Below are positions 17,455 to 26,291 of a stretch of 49,767 bases of DNA, piece after piece. Numbering within the stretch: the first letter of the stretch is position 1; each line of letters opens with the position of its first letter. Source of the stretch: Eutrophocola sp964490145 (GTDB lineage: Bacteria; Pseudomonadota; Gammaproteobacteria; Pseudomonadales; Pseudohongiellaceae); NCBI GenBank assembly GCA_964490145.1, contig CAZBBS010000011.1:1-49767 (forward strand), written 5' to 3'. The position numbers and the translations under genes were made by a program. The notes below the pieces were generated by a model, which saw only the letters and a list, made by a program, of their open reading frames with translations, was not told the origin of the DNA and did no database searches.

Positions 17455-17697
17455 TCAGTTCTTCTGCAACCAGTAGAAAAACCTGCCATCTCCCTTTTCC
17501 ATTGCCAGCAGGCGGTTGCCGCTTTGCTGGGCAAACACCTGGAAATCACGCTCAGACCCGGGGTCTGTAGCGATCACCTTGACCACTTCTCCGGAGGCCA
17601 TCTTGTTCAGTGACTGCTTGGCCTTGAGCAGCGGCATTGGGCAGGTTAACCCGCACAAATCCAACTCGATATCTACTTGTGTCTGCATGCCCGGCAT
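17455..17697 (-). CDS. TusA/SirA family sulfur-carrier protein
   Basis: An 80-residue TusA-fold protein. The core motif LCGLTCPMPLLKAKQSL carries the conserved Cys19-Pro of the CPxP motif, which in TusA accepts persulfide sulfur; a further Cys15 precedes it. TusA relays sulfur to the tRNA 2-thiouridine pathway, the pathway whose product MnmC finishes. SirA/YedF paralogues with other sulfur-transfer roles look alike, so the exact role is unsettled. A second in-frame ATG three codons in is also possible. Confidence 0.85.
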   Translation of the reverse strand: MPGMQTQVDIELDLCGLTCPMPLLKAKQSLNKMASGEVVKVIATDPGSERDFQVFAQQSGNRLLAMEKGDGRFFYWLQKN

Positions 17698-17786
17698 TCT
17701 AGCAAGCAGTCATTAAAAAACCGAGTTATAGATGGGAATAATGTGTATTATTACTGGTCTAAACAGGGGTTCACCCGACATTCACG

Positions 17787-19253
17787 ATGATGTATTTCCC
17801 GTATTTTCGCCAATCCCGCCTGACCCGAGCCATCCTGCCAGTGCTGGCCACCTTCATGTTTGCCTGTCCGATGGACAGCTCTGGCCAGGTTAACCTGCCC
17901 GTGCTCGGTGATGCGGTTTCAGGGACCATTTCCACCCAGCAGGAATATGAGTTTGGTCGCGAGTTGCTTCGGCAGTTCCGACGGGAAACCCCGATGCTTG
18001 ATGACCCCCTGATACTGGAATATATCAGCAGTCTTACATACAAACTGGCAGCCAATAGTGAATTGACGGATCACCGCCTTGAATTCCTGCTTATCGACAG
18101 TCCCATACTCAATGCCTTTGCAGCTCCCGGCGGCATCGTTGGTGTCAATGCCGGTCTGTTCCAGTATGCGGAAAATGAAGGGCAACTGGCATCGGTACTT
18201 TCCCATGAACTTGCCCACCTGAGTCAGCGGCATTATGCACGTTCGGTGCAGGAATCCCGCAGCAATATGCTGCCCAGCATTGCCGGCCTGCTGGCCAGCC
18301 TGATCATCGCATCCACCGTGGATGGCGATGCCGGCCAGGCAGCCCTGATGACCACTCAGACAGTTGGCCAGGAAAACCAGTTGCGTTACAGCCGCAGCAA
18401 TGAACAGGAAGCAGACAGGGTGGGTATTCGTACGCTGTACAAAGCGGGTTTTGATCCCCAGGATATGGCTGGCATGTTTGAGCAGATGCTGCGAATGAAA
18501 AGCTTTTCCAGACGTTTACCGGAATTCCTGTCCACCCACCCGCTCGATGAAAACCGTATTGCTGACAGTAAAAACCGGGCCAACACCCTCCCCGGCGTGA
18601 GTCATGTCCAGAATGTTGAATTTTTACTGATGAAATATCGCGTGGCATTTCATTTTAGCAACGACAAGGAAGCATTGATTCTGGGACTGGAAAGGGACTT
18701 GCCCCAGCTCAATGGGGTGGAAAAGGATGCTGCCAATTACGGCCTGGCCCTGGGACAGCTTCAGACAGGACAATTTGCCCGCGCCAGTGAGTCGCTTGCC
18801 GGGCTACTGCAAAAAGAGCCAACCCGGATTTCCTACGTGATGTTGGAGGCCGATATTGCCCGGGAAGCGAAGCAATATGACAAGGCACTGGGTATTCTGA
18901 ATAAAAATCTGCGCATCAATCCGGAAAATCATCCCTTGACCATGGCCCTGGCCTCAACCCTCACAGAAACAGGACGCTATGCCGAAGCTGCCGAGGTGCT
19001 GGAAACCCATGCGCTGGTCCGTCCCAACGATCCGCAGCTGTGGTATGAACTGGCAGAAGTCCAGGGCCAGGCGGGTAATATCACCAGGGTACATATGGCA
19101 CGGGGAGAATATTTCATCACGATCGGGGATTTTACCCGGGCCAGGAGCCAGTTTGCACTTGCCCTTGACCAGGAGCGAGACAGGCTTGTCAGGGCAAAAA
19201 TACAGCAGCGCCTGGACTACATCCGGGAAATCCAGAACCGTTTTTACCGTTAA
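17787..19253 (+). CDS. bepA: M48 family metalloprotease with TPR repeats (BepA-like)
   Basis: BepA is a periplasmic protease and chaperone that works with the BAM complex in assembling LptD and degrading stalled outer-membrane proteins. The 488-residue protein has a signal peptide (about 1-34). The M48 catalytic domain shows the zinc motif HELAH (140-144), the third ligand Glu208 in SNEQEADRVG, and His251 in STHPLDENR, which in BepA gates the active site. Residues about 290-480 are tetratricopeptide repeats. It is convergent with nadA. Confidence 0.92.
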   Translation: MMYFPYFRQSRLTRAILPVLATFMFACPMDSSGQVNLPVLGDAVSGTISTQQEYEFGRELLRQFRRETPMLDDPLILEYISSLTYKLAANSELTDHRLEFLLIDSPILNAFAAPGGIVGVNAGLFQYAENEGQLASVLSHELAHLSQRHYARSVQESRSNMLPSIAGLLASLIIASTVDGDAGQAALMTTQTVGQENQLRYSRSNEQEADRVGIRTLYKAGFDPQDMAGMFEQMLRMKSFSRRLPEFLSTHPLDENRIADSKNRANTLPGVSHVQNVEFLLMKYRVAFHFSNDKEALILGLERDLPQLNGVEKDAANYGLALGQLQTGQFARASESLAGLLQKEPTRISYVMLEADIAREAKQYDKALGILNKNLRINPENHPLTMALASTLTETGRYAEAAEVLETHALVRPNDPQLWYELAEVQGQAGNITRVHMARGEYFITIGDFTRARSQFALALDQERDRLVRAKIQQRLDYIREIQNRFYR

Positions 19254-19287
19254 CCGGCACCGTCATCCTCCCCGATAGTATGCCTGC

Positions 19288-20364
19288 TCAGGCAGCCTGC
19301 ATTGATTTCCTGAAATCGAGCATTCGCTGCAAGGGCAACATGGCCTTGTCACACAGCTCGCGCTCGACCAGCACTTCATTGCTGCCGTCACGCAGGGTAT
19401 TCCTGAGAGTTTCCAGGGTATTCATGCCCATCCAGGGACACTGGGCGCAGCTGCGGCAGGTTGCTCCCTGCCCCGCAGTCGGGGCCAGGATCAGTTCCTT
19501 TTCAGGGGCTAGTTGCTGCATCTTGTAAAAGATGCCCGCGTCGGTGGCCACAATAAAACGCTTTTCGGGTCGTTCACAGGCCGCCTTGATGATCTGTGTG
19601 GTGGACCCTACCACATCGGCCAACTCCAGAACCGACATGGGGGATTCGGGGTGGGCCAGGATAGCGGCATCCGGGTAGAGATGTCGCATATCTTCAAGTG
19701 CCCGGGTCTTGAATTCTTCATGAACGATGCAGGCGCCATCCCAGATCAGCATGTCTTCTGCCCCGGTCTGTTTTTGAATGTAGGAGCCCAGGTGTTTGTC
19801 TGGTGCCCAGATCACGGGCCTGCCCTGAGAGGTCAGATGCTCCACCACATCAAGTGCAATGGCAGAAGTCACCACCCAGTCCGATCTGGCCTTCACCTCA
19901 GCTGAAGTATTGGCATAGACCACCACATCATGGTCCGGATACCGATCACAAAAAGCCGAAAATGCCTTGATGTCGCAACCAAGGTCCAGGGAACAGGTAG
20001 CATCCAGCGTAGGCATCAGAATGGTTTTTTCAGGATTGAGTATCTTGGCTGTCTCTCCCATGAATTTTACCCCGGCAACCACAATGGTTTTTGCCGGCGA
20101 CTCGGTACCAAAACGGGCCATTTCCAGAGAATCCGCGACAAAGCCTCCGGTTTCTTCAGCCAGGGCCTGTAGAGCGGCACCGGTGTAATAATGCGCAACG
20201 AGCACAGCATCGCGGGCTTTGAGCAGGTCGACAATTTCCTGCTTCAGGGCATCAGCCTCTGCCTCGGGAAAGGTACAGCGTTCCGGCACTTTATCCAGGT
20301 AGGATTTTACAAAAGCACGCTCTGCAGCGAATTCGGACTCGGTATTATGGTTGAGGATGGTCAT
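19288..20364 (-). CDS. nadA: quinolinate synthase NadA
   Basis: NadA condenses iminoaspartate with dihydroxyacetone phosphate to form quinolinate for NAD synthesis, using a 4Fe-4S cluster. The 358-residue protein shows the expected features: VAHYYTGAALQALAEETGG, the cluster cysteines in LDATCSLDLGC and in CRSCAQCPWMGMNT, and WDGACIVHEEF. Length and motifs match the gammaproteobacterial form. No nadB or nadC is in the window. Confidence 0.96.
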   Translation of the reverse strand: MTILNHNTESEFAAERAFVKSYLDKVPERCTFPEAEADALKQEIVDLLKARDAVLVAHYYTGAALQALAEETGGFVADSLEMARFGTESPAKTIVVAGVKFMGETAKILNPEKTILMPTLDATCSLDLGCDIKAFSAFCDRYPDHDVVVYANTSAEVKARSDWVVTSAIALDVVEHLTSQGRPVIWAPDKHLGSYIQKQTGAEDMLIWDGACIVHEEFKTRALEDMRHLYPDAAILAHPESPMSVLELADVVGSTTQIIKAACERPEKRFIVATDAGIFYKMQQLAPEKELILAPTAGQGATCRSCAQCPWMGMNTLETLRNTLRDGSNEVLVERELCDKAMLPLQRMLDFRKSMQAA

Positions 20365-20440
20365 GGCAGGTTTTCAGTAAAACAAAGATGCGAATTGTAG
20401 CATAAACCGCTGATTTCACTTTATATGTCCTGATAAAAGC

Positions 20441-20475
20441 TTGCTATTTTTTGCCAGATCAGTACCATGTGCGCC
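20441..20475 (+). promoter_or_regulatory. probable promoter of tRNA-Lys
   Basis: A -35-like TTGCTA (20441-20446), a 16-base spacer and a -10-like TACCAT (20463-20468) are followed by GTGCGCCTT. The predicted leader before the tRNA is about 35 bases. The hexamers are weak on their own. The call is supported by the same -10 plus GCGCCT arrangement upstream of the other two tRNA genes. Confidence 0.5.
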
Positions 20476-20508
20476 TTCATTTTGGTGCTCTTGGAAGCCC
20501 AGATGAAC

Positions 20509-20583
20509 GGGTCGTTAGCTCAGTGGTAGAGCAGTTGGCTTTTAACCAATTGGTCGATGGTTCGAATCCATCACGACCCACCA
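20509..20583 (+). tRNA. tRNA-Lys (anticodon UUU)
   Basis: This is a complete cloverleaf. The acceptor strands are GGGTCGT and ACGACCC with the CCA end encoded. The D arm is GCTC/GAGC, the anticodon stem-loop is GTTGG-CTTTTAA-CCAAT, and the T arm is GATGG-TTCGAAT-CCATC. The loop gives anticodon TTT. A strong terminator follows eight bases later, so it appears to be a single-gene transcript. Confidence 0.97.
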
Positions 20584-20590
20584 GAATCAC

Positions 20591-20627
20591 AAAGGTCACC
20601 GTGCAGTCAGCCGGTGGCCTTTTTTTA
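20591..20627 (+). terminator. rho-independent terminator after tRNA-Lys
   Basis: An 11-base stem (AAAGGTCACCG with CGGTGGCCTTT, one G-U wobble) has a 10-base loop and is followed by a run of seven Ts then ATT. It lies directly downstream of the tRNA-Lys CCA end. Confidence 0.9.
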
Positions 20628-20731
20628 TTGCGGAAGGTAAATATCCAGGCTGGTGAACAATCCAATGCTGGAATGCGCAGGATTCCTCACCTGTTCTTGC
20701 CAGAGAAGCCCGTTATCTATCAGACTGATGA

Positions 20732-21409
20732 TCAGATGTAAGGAGTCGGATCGTCCAGGCCAGCTTCAGAAAAGCCCTTGCGACGGAGACGACAACTGTC
20801 ACAGCGTCCGCAGGCCCTGCCCGCCTCGTCTGCCTGGTAGCAGGAAATTGTGGTTGAATAATCCACACCCAGCGCCACACCTGTGGTGATGATCTCGGCT
20901 TTGGTCATGTGGATCAGAGGCGTTTCCACAGTGATAGGCAGCCCTTCAACAGCGGCCTTGGTGGCCAGATTCGCCATTTCCTGAAACGCTGCTATGAACT
21001 CAGGCCGGCAATCCGGGTAGCCGGAATAATCCAGTGCATTCACGCCGATAAATATTGCCCTGGCTTCCAGCACTTCAGCCCAGGCCAGGGCATAGGACAA
21101 AAAGACTGTATTGCGTGCAGGCACATAGGTCACCGGAATTCCCACACTTTCCTCCACCGGCACATCAATGCCAGCGTCGGTAAGTGCTGACCCCCCTATT
21201 CCCCGCATATCTACAGGAATAACCTTGTAATCGGCAAGACCAGCCTGCTCAGCAAGCCGCTGGGCTGATGCCAGCTCCACCCGGTGACGCTGGCCATAAT
21301 CAAAACTCAGGCCGTAGCACGCATAGCCCTGATCCCGGGCGATTGCCAGGCAAGTGGCTGAATCAAGCCCCCCGGAGAGCAGAACGACAGCTTTATTGAC
21401 AGTATTCAT
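20732..21409 (-). CDS. queC: 7-cyano-7-deazaguanine synthase QueC
   Basis: QueC converts 7-carboxy-7-deazaguanine to preQ0 with ATP and ammonia. The 225-residue protein has the PP-loop SGGLDSATCL near its N-terminus. A zinc site lies near the C-terminus: SCYQADEAGRACGRCDSCRL holds the four cysteines. The ATG at 21409 lies eight bases after the queE stop and is preferred to a TTG at 21421 that would overlap queE. It is the second gene of a queE-queC pair. Confidence 0.96.
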   Translation of the reverse strand: MNTVNKAVVLLSGGLDSATCLAIARDQGYACYGLSFDYGQRHRVELASAQRLAEQAGLADYKVIPVDMRGIGGSALTDAGIDVPVEESVGIPVTYVPARNTVFLSYALAWAEVLEARAIFIGVNALDYSGYPDCRPEFIAAFQEMANLATKAAVEGLPITVETPLIHMTKAEIITTGVALGVDYSTTISCYQADEAGRACGRCDSCRLRRKGFSEAGLDDPTPYI

Positions 21410-21417
21410 GGTTGTTC

Positions 21418-22065
21418 TCAATGTCCGGGCTCATTTCCCCAGAGAATCTTGTGCAACTGGACCTGCATTCTGACATCGAGCTGGTCTTCCAGTATCCATT
21501 CAGCCAGGTCCCGAGGGCTTATGTCTGGCGTACTGGGTGAAAAAAAGACATCGCTGACTTTCGCGGAAAGCTGCGTTTGTACCACTTTTTCACGGGACCA
21601 CAGATAATCATCATGGCTACAGATCACAAATTTAACCTGGTCCCTGGGGCCCAGGTAATCGAGATTCTCCGGGAGGTTTTTTGACTCTTCAAGTGAGCCC
21701 GGCGTTTTGATATCCATTACCTTTATTACCCGTGAATCCACACCACGCATATCAAGGGCTCCACTGGTTTCCAGTGATACCTCATATCCTTCATCACATA
21801 ACAAGGACAGTAATGGCAGACAGGCGGGCTGTGCCAGAGGCTCTCCACCTGTCACGGTGATATGACGCGTGTTGTACTGCTGAACCTCACGAAGTATCTG
21901 ATCCAGCTGGTAGATCACGCCACCACTGAAGGCATAGGCTGTATCACAATACTGGCAACGCAACGGACACCCCGTCAGGCGGACAAATACCGTCGGATAC
22001 CCGACTGAGGCAGATTCTCCCTGAAGGGAATAGAAAATTTCGGAAATGCGAAGCGTCGCGCCCAT
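21418..22065 (-). CDS. queE: 7-carboxy-7-deazaguanine synthase QueE
   Basis: QueE is a radical SAM enzyme that contracts the ring of 6-carboxytetrahydropterin (the QueD product) to 7-carboxy-7-deazaguanine. The 215-residue protein has the N-terminal substrate motif YSLQGESASVGYPTVFVRL. The 4Fe-4S/SAM motif is CPLRCQYCDT, with three cysteines in CxxxCxxC spacing, and HITVTGGEPLAQP follows. It is probably translated together with queC. Confidence 0.95.
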   Translation of the reverse strand: MGATLRISEIFYSLQGESASVGYPTVFVRLTGCPLRCQYCDTAYAFSGGVIYQLDQILREVQQYNTRHITVTGGEPLAQPACLPLLSLLCDEGYEVSLETSGALDMRGVDSRVIKVMDIKTPGSLEESKNLPENLDYLGPRDQVKFVICSHDDYLWSREKVVQTQLSAKVSDVFFSPSTPDISPRDLAEWILEDQLDVRMQVQLHKILWGNEPGH

Positions 22066-22096
22066 GATCTCGCTACTGGAATAATGGCTGTTTCAA

Positions 22097-22939
22097 TCAG
22101 AAGTTGTTGGCGTCGCCTAGATATTCGTTGGCGATTTCGATCTCTGACGTGCTATCCGGATACACCTCACTGATACGACGCCAGGTTGCCAGTGCCTCGG
22201 GCTTGCGGCCCATTTCCCGGTAGACTGTCCCGAGTCTTAGCATGGCTGTTGGCGCCTTGGCATCCTGAGGGTGGTTGTCAATCAGCCGTGTCAGTACCTC
22301 AATCGCCCTGTCATAGCTGCCCACCAGCTCCAGGGCTGCTCCCTGCCAGTACAGTGCATTGGTGAAATAGCGCCCCTGTGGATAGATATCAATGTATTGC
22401 TGGAACAGAGTGATGGAATCCTGGTATTCCTCTTTCTCCAGGAGTAGTGCCAAGGCCTGGCGATAAATATCCTGCTCACTTCTTGGTGTATTGGTGACAG
22501 CCGGCTGCGCCGCGGATTGATCCGTATTGCCGTTGGCTGCCACTGACCCGTTCTCGCCTGCAGTCGAATTTGTTGCAACCGGTGCCAATGGTACAGGTGC
22601 CTGTGTGATGGCAGGCGCTGCCCTTCCCGGGCTTGCTATCTGGTTTTGCAATTCACTCAATCTGGAGTCCGTATCCAGATAACGATCGCGCTGTTCTGTC
22701 TGCATACGCCTGATCTGGTAGGACTGCTCTTCCACCAGCCCCCTGAGGTTTTGCACTTCAGCCTGTAGAGCCTCAAGCTGCAAGTACATATTTATGACAA
22801 TCTCATTCTGGTTGTCATTAGCTGCCGGTTGTGACTGGCCACGGGCACTGCCCGCCTCTACAACCTGTACCTGGGCTGTCAGCAACGGACTGGCCAGCGT
22901 AAACACGGTAAGTATCAAGAAACGATTAAGTAGCAGCAT
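22097..22939 (-). CDS. cpoB: cell division coordinator CpoB (YbgF)
   Basis: CpoB is a periplasmic protein that links Tol-Pal to peptidoglycan synthesis during division. The 280-residue protein has a signal peptide (about 1-23), a coiled-coil trimerisation region (about 45-92), a low-complexity Ala/Pro/Asn linker (about 95-150) and three TPR units (about 150-275), as in the family. The ATG at 22939 follows GGGGAAAATTTG; the TTG just before it is less likely. A strong terminator hairpin lies between pal and this gene. Confidence 0.93.
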   Translation of the reverse strand: MLLLNRFLILTVFTLASPLLTAQVQVVEAGSARGQSQPAANDNQNEIVINMYLQLEALQAEVQNLRGLVEEQSYQIRRMQTEQRDRYLDTDSRLSELQNQIASPGRAAPAITQAPVPLAPVATNSTAGENGSVAANGNTDQSAAQPAVTNTPRSEQDIYRQALALLLEKEEYQDSITLFQQYIDIYPQGRYFTNALYWQGAALELVGSYDRAIEVLTRLIDNHPQDAKAPTAMLRLGTVYREMGRKPEALATWRRISEVYPDSTSEIEIANEYLGDANNF

Positions 22940-22955
22940 CAAATTTTCCCCAAAA

Positions 22956-22981
22956 AATAAGCCGGGCGAACCCGGCTTATT
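22956..22981 (-). terminator. rho-independent terminator between pal and cpoB
   Basis: An 11-base perfect stem (AATAAGCCGGG with CCCGGCTTATT) closes a four-base loop, TTCG when read on the minus strand. In that direction it is followed by TTTTGGGG, so the T-run is continuous with the stem end (TTATTTTTTGG). The base of the stem is only about 16 bases upstream of the cpoB ATG, just before its likely Shine-Dalgarno GGGG. Confidence 0.82.
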
Positions 22982-23016
22982 CTAACATCTTTTTGCAGCC
23001 TGGCTGCGAACACGTC

Positions 23017-23559
23017 TTAGTGGATTTCTACCCGACGGTTCTTGGCATAGGCAGCTTCAGAAGTACCAGGATCAACCGGGTTTTCTTCACCGTAGCTGAT
23101 GGTTTCCAGCTGGTTGGAGGAAACACCCTGTACCTGCAGGTAGCGCTCAATAGCCTGGGCTCGACGCTCACCCAGAGCCAGGTTGTATTCACGGGTGCCA
23201 CGCTCATCAGCATGTCCTTCCAGGCGGTAGCGTGTGGAAGGATTGGCTTTCAGATAGTTGGCATGATGAACCAGGGCGGCACGGGCTTCTGCGCTCAGAT
23301 CTGAACGGTCAAATTCAAAGTAGAACACCGTGGTGCGCATGGCATTGTCACGCTCACGGATCTGGGCCTGGGACAGGCCAGCATTCGGGTCAGTTCCCGA
23401 AGTCGTTGCCGAGCTACCCGTGCTTGAAGAAGAACTGCTGGTCATTGCCCCTGAATTGTCGGAGCTGCCCATGTCTTCTGTGTCATTGGAAGCACATGCA
23501 ACAAGGGTTGCCGACAACAGCATGGCCAGTCCGAATTTTAATACTTTAACAGTTTGCAT
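23017..23559 (-). CDS. pal: peptidoglycan-associated lipoprotein Pal
   Basis: Pal anchors the outer membrane to peptidoglycan and is the partner of TolB. The 180-residue lipoprotein has its lipobox at LVAC (Cys22), then a Ser/Thr/Gly-rich linker (about 25-60), then the OmpA-like domain (about 70-180). Diaminopimelate-contacting motifs are visible in YRLEGHADERGTREYNLALG and the following RR-A pattern. A very good AGAGGAG Shine-Dalgarno precedes the ATG. It has its own 127-base leader after tolB. Confidence 0.96.
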   Translation of the reverse strand: MQTVKVLKFGLAMLLSATLVACASNDTEDMGSSDNSGAMTSSSSSSTGSSATTSGTDPNAGLSQAQIRERDNAMRTTVFYFEFDRSDLSAEARAALVHHANYLKANPSTRYRLEGHADERGTREYNLALGERRAQAIERYLQVQGVSSNQLETISYGEENPVDPGTSEAAYAKNRRVEIH

Positions 23560-23611
23560 ACCTACTCCTCTCGTTCACTATGCAGAAATTTTGGTGGGGC
23601 GAATCCCACTA

Positions 23612-23640
23612 ATTTTCTAAAATTTTTTCCCCAGAAACAA
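23612..23640 (-). promoter_or_regulatory. possible internal promoter upstream of pal
   Basis: On the minus strand a -35-like TTGTTT (23640-23635) and a -10-like GAAAAT (23617-23612) are separated by 17 bases, about 50 bases upstream of the pal ATG. The 127-base tolB-pal gap also holds the palindrome GCGATATCGC (23651-23660). A small hairpin GTGGG/CCCAC (23594-23609) lies in what would be the pal leader. The promoter match is weak. The gap length fits separate pal expression. Confidence 0.3.
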
Positions 23641-23686
23641 TACCTTATTGGCGATATCGCAACTTTATTTTTGGTTTTGCCCGTTT

Positions 23687-25003
23687 TTATTCAAAAAAGG
23701 GAGACCACGAGGGTTCCCTGACGTCACCTTGCGCGGATGGTAGCTGGAACTTTACGCGGCCGTCAATGGACACCGCGTTCAGAATCCCGCGATTTCCGGC
23801 CTTTGAGGCATAAATCACCATACTGGAGTTCGGGGCAATGCTTGGCGATTCGTCCAGTGAGGTTTCTGTCAAAATCCGGATCGTGCCGCGCTCGATATTT
23901 TGAATGGCCAGATGATACTCATCATTTGTGTCATAACGATGCACCATTAGCAAATTCACCTTGTCCGGCAGCATGATGCCCTTGGAATTGTAGGTTCCTT
24001 CGAAGGTCAGACGCTCCACCCAGCCGGTATCCAGATCCACCTGGTAAATCTGGGGTCGACTGTTGCCTCCCCGCTCAGAGGTAAAAATCAGGGACTTTCC
24101 GTCCGGTGTCCAGCTGGGCTCCGTATCAATGGCAAAGTGGTTGGTCACCCGGCGCAGGTCGCGTGTTCGTAAATCCATGACATAAACGTCCGGATTGCCA
24201 TCCTTGGATAGCACCATCGCCAGGCGGTTGCCATCCGGTGAAAATACCGGGGACGAATTGATCCCCTGGAAATCGGTCATCTGTTCCCTGTTGCCAGTGG
24301 CCAGTTCCTGGATATAGATGCGGGGCCTTGTCGATTCAAAAGACACATAGGCAATCCGGCGGCCGTCTGGCGACCAGGATGGAGACATGATCGGCTCCTG
24401 GGATGTGAGCAGCACCTGGGGCCGTCCTCCATCGGCATCAGACAGGTTCAACTGGTAGGTGGTCAGATCATTACTGATGCGCTGCGAAGTGATATACAGA
24501 ATCTTGGTGGAAAAAGCACCTCGTACACCTGTGATCTTTTCAAACACCTTGTCACTGATATTGTGGGCAATGTCCCTGAGTTGCACCCTGCCCCCACCCA
24601 GCACTTCACCAAGCAGACGCTCCTCCCTAAGTACATCAAACAGTTCATACTGGACCTGCATGCTGCCCCCGGTTTCTGAAATCTTGCCAATCAGAAGATA
24701 GTCAGCCCCCAGGAAGCGCCAGTCCCTGTAAAACACCTCATTCTGGCTATGCGGCGTACTGAGCATATTCCCTTCCGGAATAGGCGCGAATTCACCACTA
24801 TTACGAAGATTGGTGGAAATTATCTGGGGGATATTTTCCTCAAGGACGCCAAAACCGGTCCATTCAAAAGGAACAACAGCAATCTCGACAGGATCGTCCA
24901 CACCCTGGGTGATCACGATCTGCAACTGGGCCGCAGCCATCACGGGCAACAGGGAAAGTATCAGGAAAAAGGCGCGGGTAAACATCCTGGCGGTCAACGT
25001 CAT
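23687..25003 (-). CDS. tolB: Tol-Pal system beta-propeller protein TolB
   Basis: TolB is the periplasmic partner of Pal and TolA. The 438-residue protein has a signal peptide ending near AAAQ (about residue 25), an N-terminal alpha/beta domain (about 28-165) and a six-bladed propeller (about 175-430). The blades carry repeats such as SPSWSPDGRRIAYVS, SSPVFSPDGNRLAMV and TEPSWTPDGKSLIF. The ATG overlaps the tolA stop codon (ATGA), so the two are probably translationally coupled. Confidence 0.96.
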   Translation of the reverse strand: MTLTARMFTRAFFLILSLLPVMAAAQLQIVITQGVDDPVEIAVVPFEWTGFGVLEENIPQIISTNLRNSGEFAPIPEGNMLSTPHSQNEVFYRDWRFLGADYLLIGKISETGGSMQVQYELFDVLREERLLGEVLGGGRVQLRDIAHNISDKVFEKITGVRGAFSTKILYITSQRISNDLTTYQLNLSDADGGRPQVLLTSQEPIMSPSWSPDGRRIAYVSFESTRPRIYIQELATGNREQMTDFQGINSSPVFSPDGNRLAMVLSKDGNPDVYVMDLRTRDLRRVTNHFAIDTEPSWTPDGKSLIFTSERGGNSRPQIYQVDLDTGWVERLTFEGTYNSKGIMLPDKVNLLMVHRYDTNDEYHLAIQNIERGTIRILTETSLDESPSIAPNSSMVIYASKAGNRGILNAVSIDGRVKFQLPSAQGDVREPSWSPFFE

Positions 25004-25827
25004 CGCAAGAGATCCTCTGGTCTGAATAACAATTCAAATGTTCTGAAATTTCGCTCAAAAACAGCATTTTCCAGGTCCTGCAGTTCCGGGAAACGGTCAG
25101 CCCTTTCCACAGCCTGGATGACAGAGCGATCAAAGACGGCATCACCACTGCCCTGGACAACGGTGACAGAGACCACTTCGCCGGTTGGCACCAGACGCAA
25201 ACGAACAGTAGCTGACATGCCGTTTCTGGCACTCGGTGGAATCTGCCAGCTCTGGGTAATGATCTGGCGTATTTTGGCAGAATATTCTGCTACGAGCAGG
25301 TTTTCACTGGCAATCTGGCTGGCCTGGGCCTGCTCTGCAGCTCTGACAGCGGCATCCCGCGCAGCCTGTTCCTGTGCACGACGCTCCTGCTCCCGGCGAT
25401 TTGCCTCTTCACGCTGGCGGGTCTGTTCGGCAACACGCTCCTGTTCCCGTTTCTCGTCAGCTGCCCGCTGTCTGGCCAATTCCTCCTGGCGGCGTCTATC
25501 CGCAGCTTCCTGCTCCCGTTTGACCTGCGCCTCTTTTGCTGCCGCCTCCTTCCTGGCCTTTTCCCGGGCTGCTGCCTGCTCCTGGCGGCGCTGCTCAGCA
25601 CGACGTTCCTGTTCGATACGCTCCAGTCTTCGCAGGCGCTGAGGGTTCACATCCACAGCAGAGGCGGTGATGATGACCGGGTCCTCAATTTTCATGTAGT
25701 CGGAAGGATCAACACTTCTGCCCAGCAAAAACACCAACAGACCAGCATGCAAAAACAGGGAGGCAACAACGGCTGGCGGGTAGCCTTCAAATTTGAGTAA
25801 CAATGCCAGCGGGTGAAATTTTTTCAT
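25000..25827 (-). CDS. tolA: cell envelope integrity protein TolA
   Basis: TolA spans the periplasm and couples the TolQR motor to TolB/Pal. The 275-residue protein has one N-terminal membrane helix (about 17-37, PPAVVASLFLHAGLLVFLLG). A charged helical rod follows (about 60-185), rich in Arg, Glu, Gln and Ala repeats. A C-terminal globular domain (about 190-270) contains SWQIPPSARNGMSATVRLRL and GSGDAVFDRSVIQAVERA. It is shorter than the 421 residues of E. coli TolA because of a shorter rod. Confidence 0.93.
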   Translation of the reverse strand: MKKFHPLALLLKFEGYPPAVVASLFLHAGLLVFLLGRSVDPSDYMKIEDPVIITASAVDVNPQRLRRLERIEQERRAEQRRQEQAAAREKARKEAAAKEAQVKREQEAADRRRQEELARQRAADEKREQERVAEQTRQREEANRREQERRAQEQAARDAAVRAAEQAQASQIASENLLVAEYSAKIRQIITQSWQIPPSARNGMSATVRLRLVPTGEVVSVTVVQGSGDAVFDRSVIQAVERADRFPELQDLENAVFERNFRTFELLFRPEDLLR

Positions 25828-25853
25828 GGTGATTCAGCGTCGTTTGGACATGC

Positions 25854-26285
25854 CTAATTACCGACTGCCGGCGGCTGTGTGATCAAGTGGATATCCACAA
25901 CACCGGCATCTGACAGAGTCGCCATGAGGCTTGTCACTGTGCCGTAATTGATGGACTGATCTGCTTCGACAAATACCGGTACAGCAGGGTTCTGACTGAT
26001 GATTTTGCTGACATCCGACTGAATACTGTCTAGCGGGACGGGCTGGGGATCCTCTTCAGCCCCCAGGCTGATGAAGTAATTCCCCTCTTCATTAATGGAA
26101 ACCACCAGGGATATTTCATCACTGTTTTCAACCGGGTCCGCATCAACCTCAGGCAGATCAACCTTGATTCCCTGGGTGATGAGTGGCGCGGTAATCATGA
26201 AAACGATCAGCAGCACCAGCATAACGTCGATCAAAGGTACAACATTGATCTCAGCCATCTGTTTGCGGCGGCGGGATCTTTCCAT
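25854..26285 (-). CDS. tolR: Tol-Pal system protein TolR
   Basis: TolR is an ExbD-type inner-membrane protein that forms the proton channel with TolQ. The 143-residue protein has a positively charged N-terminus and then one membrane helix with the essential Asp in VVPLIDVMLVLLIVFMITAP. A periplasmic domain follows with the ExbD signature TQGIKVDLPEVDADP. It starts six bases after tolQ. Confidence 0.95.
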   Translation of the reverse strand: MERSRRRKQMAEINVVPLIDVMLVLLIVFMITAPLITQGIKVDLPEVDADPVENSDEISLVVSINEEGNYFISLGAEEDPQPVPLDSIQSDVSKIISQNPAVPVFVEADQSINYGTVTSLMATLSDAGVVDIHLITQPPAVGN

Positions 26286-26291
26286 ACGGAC

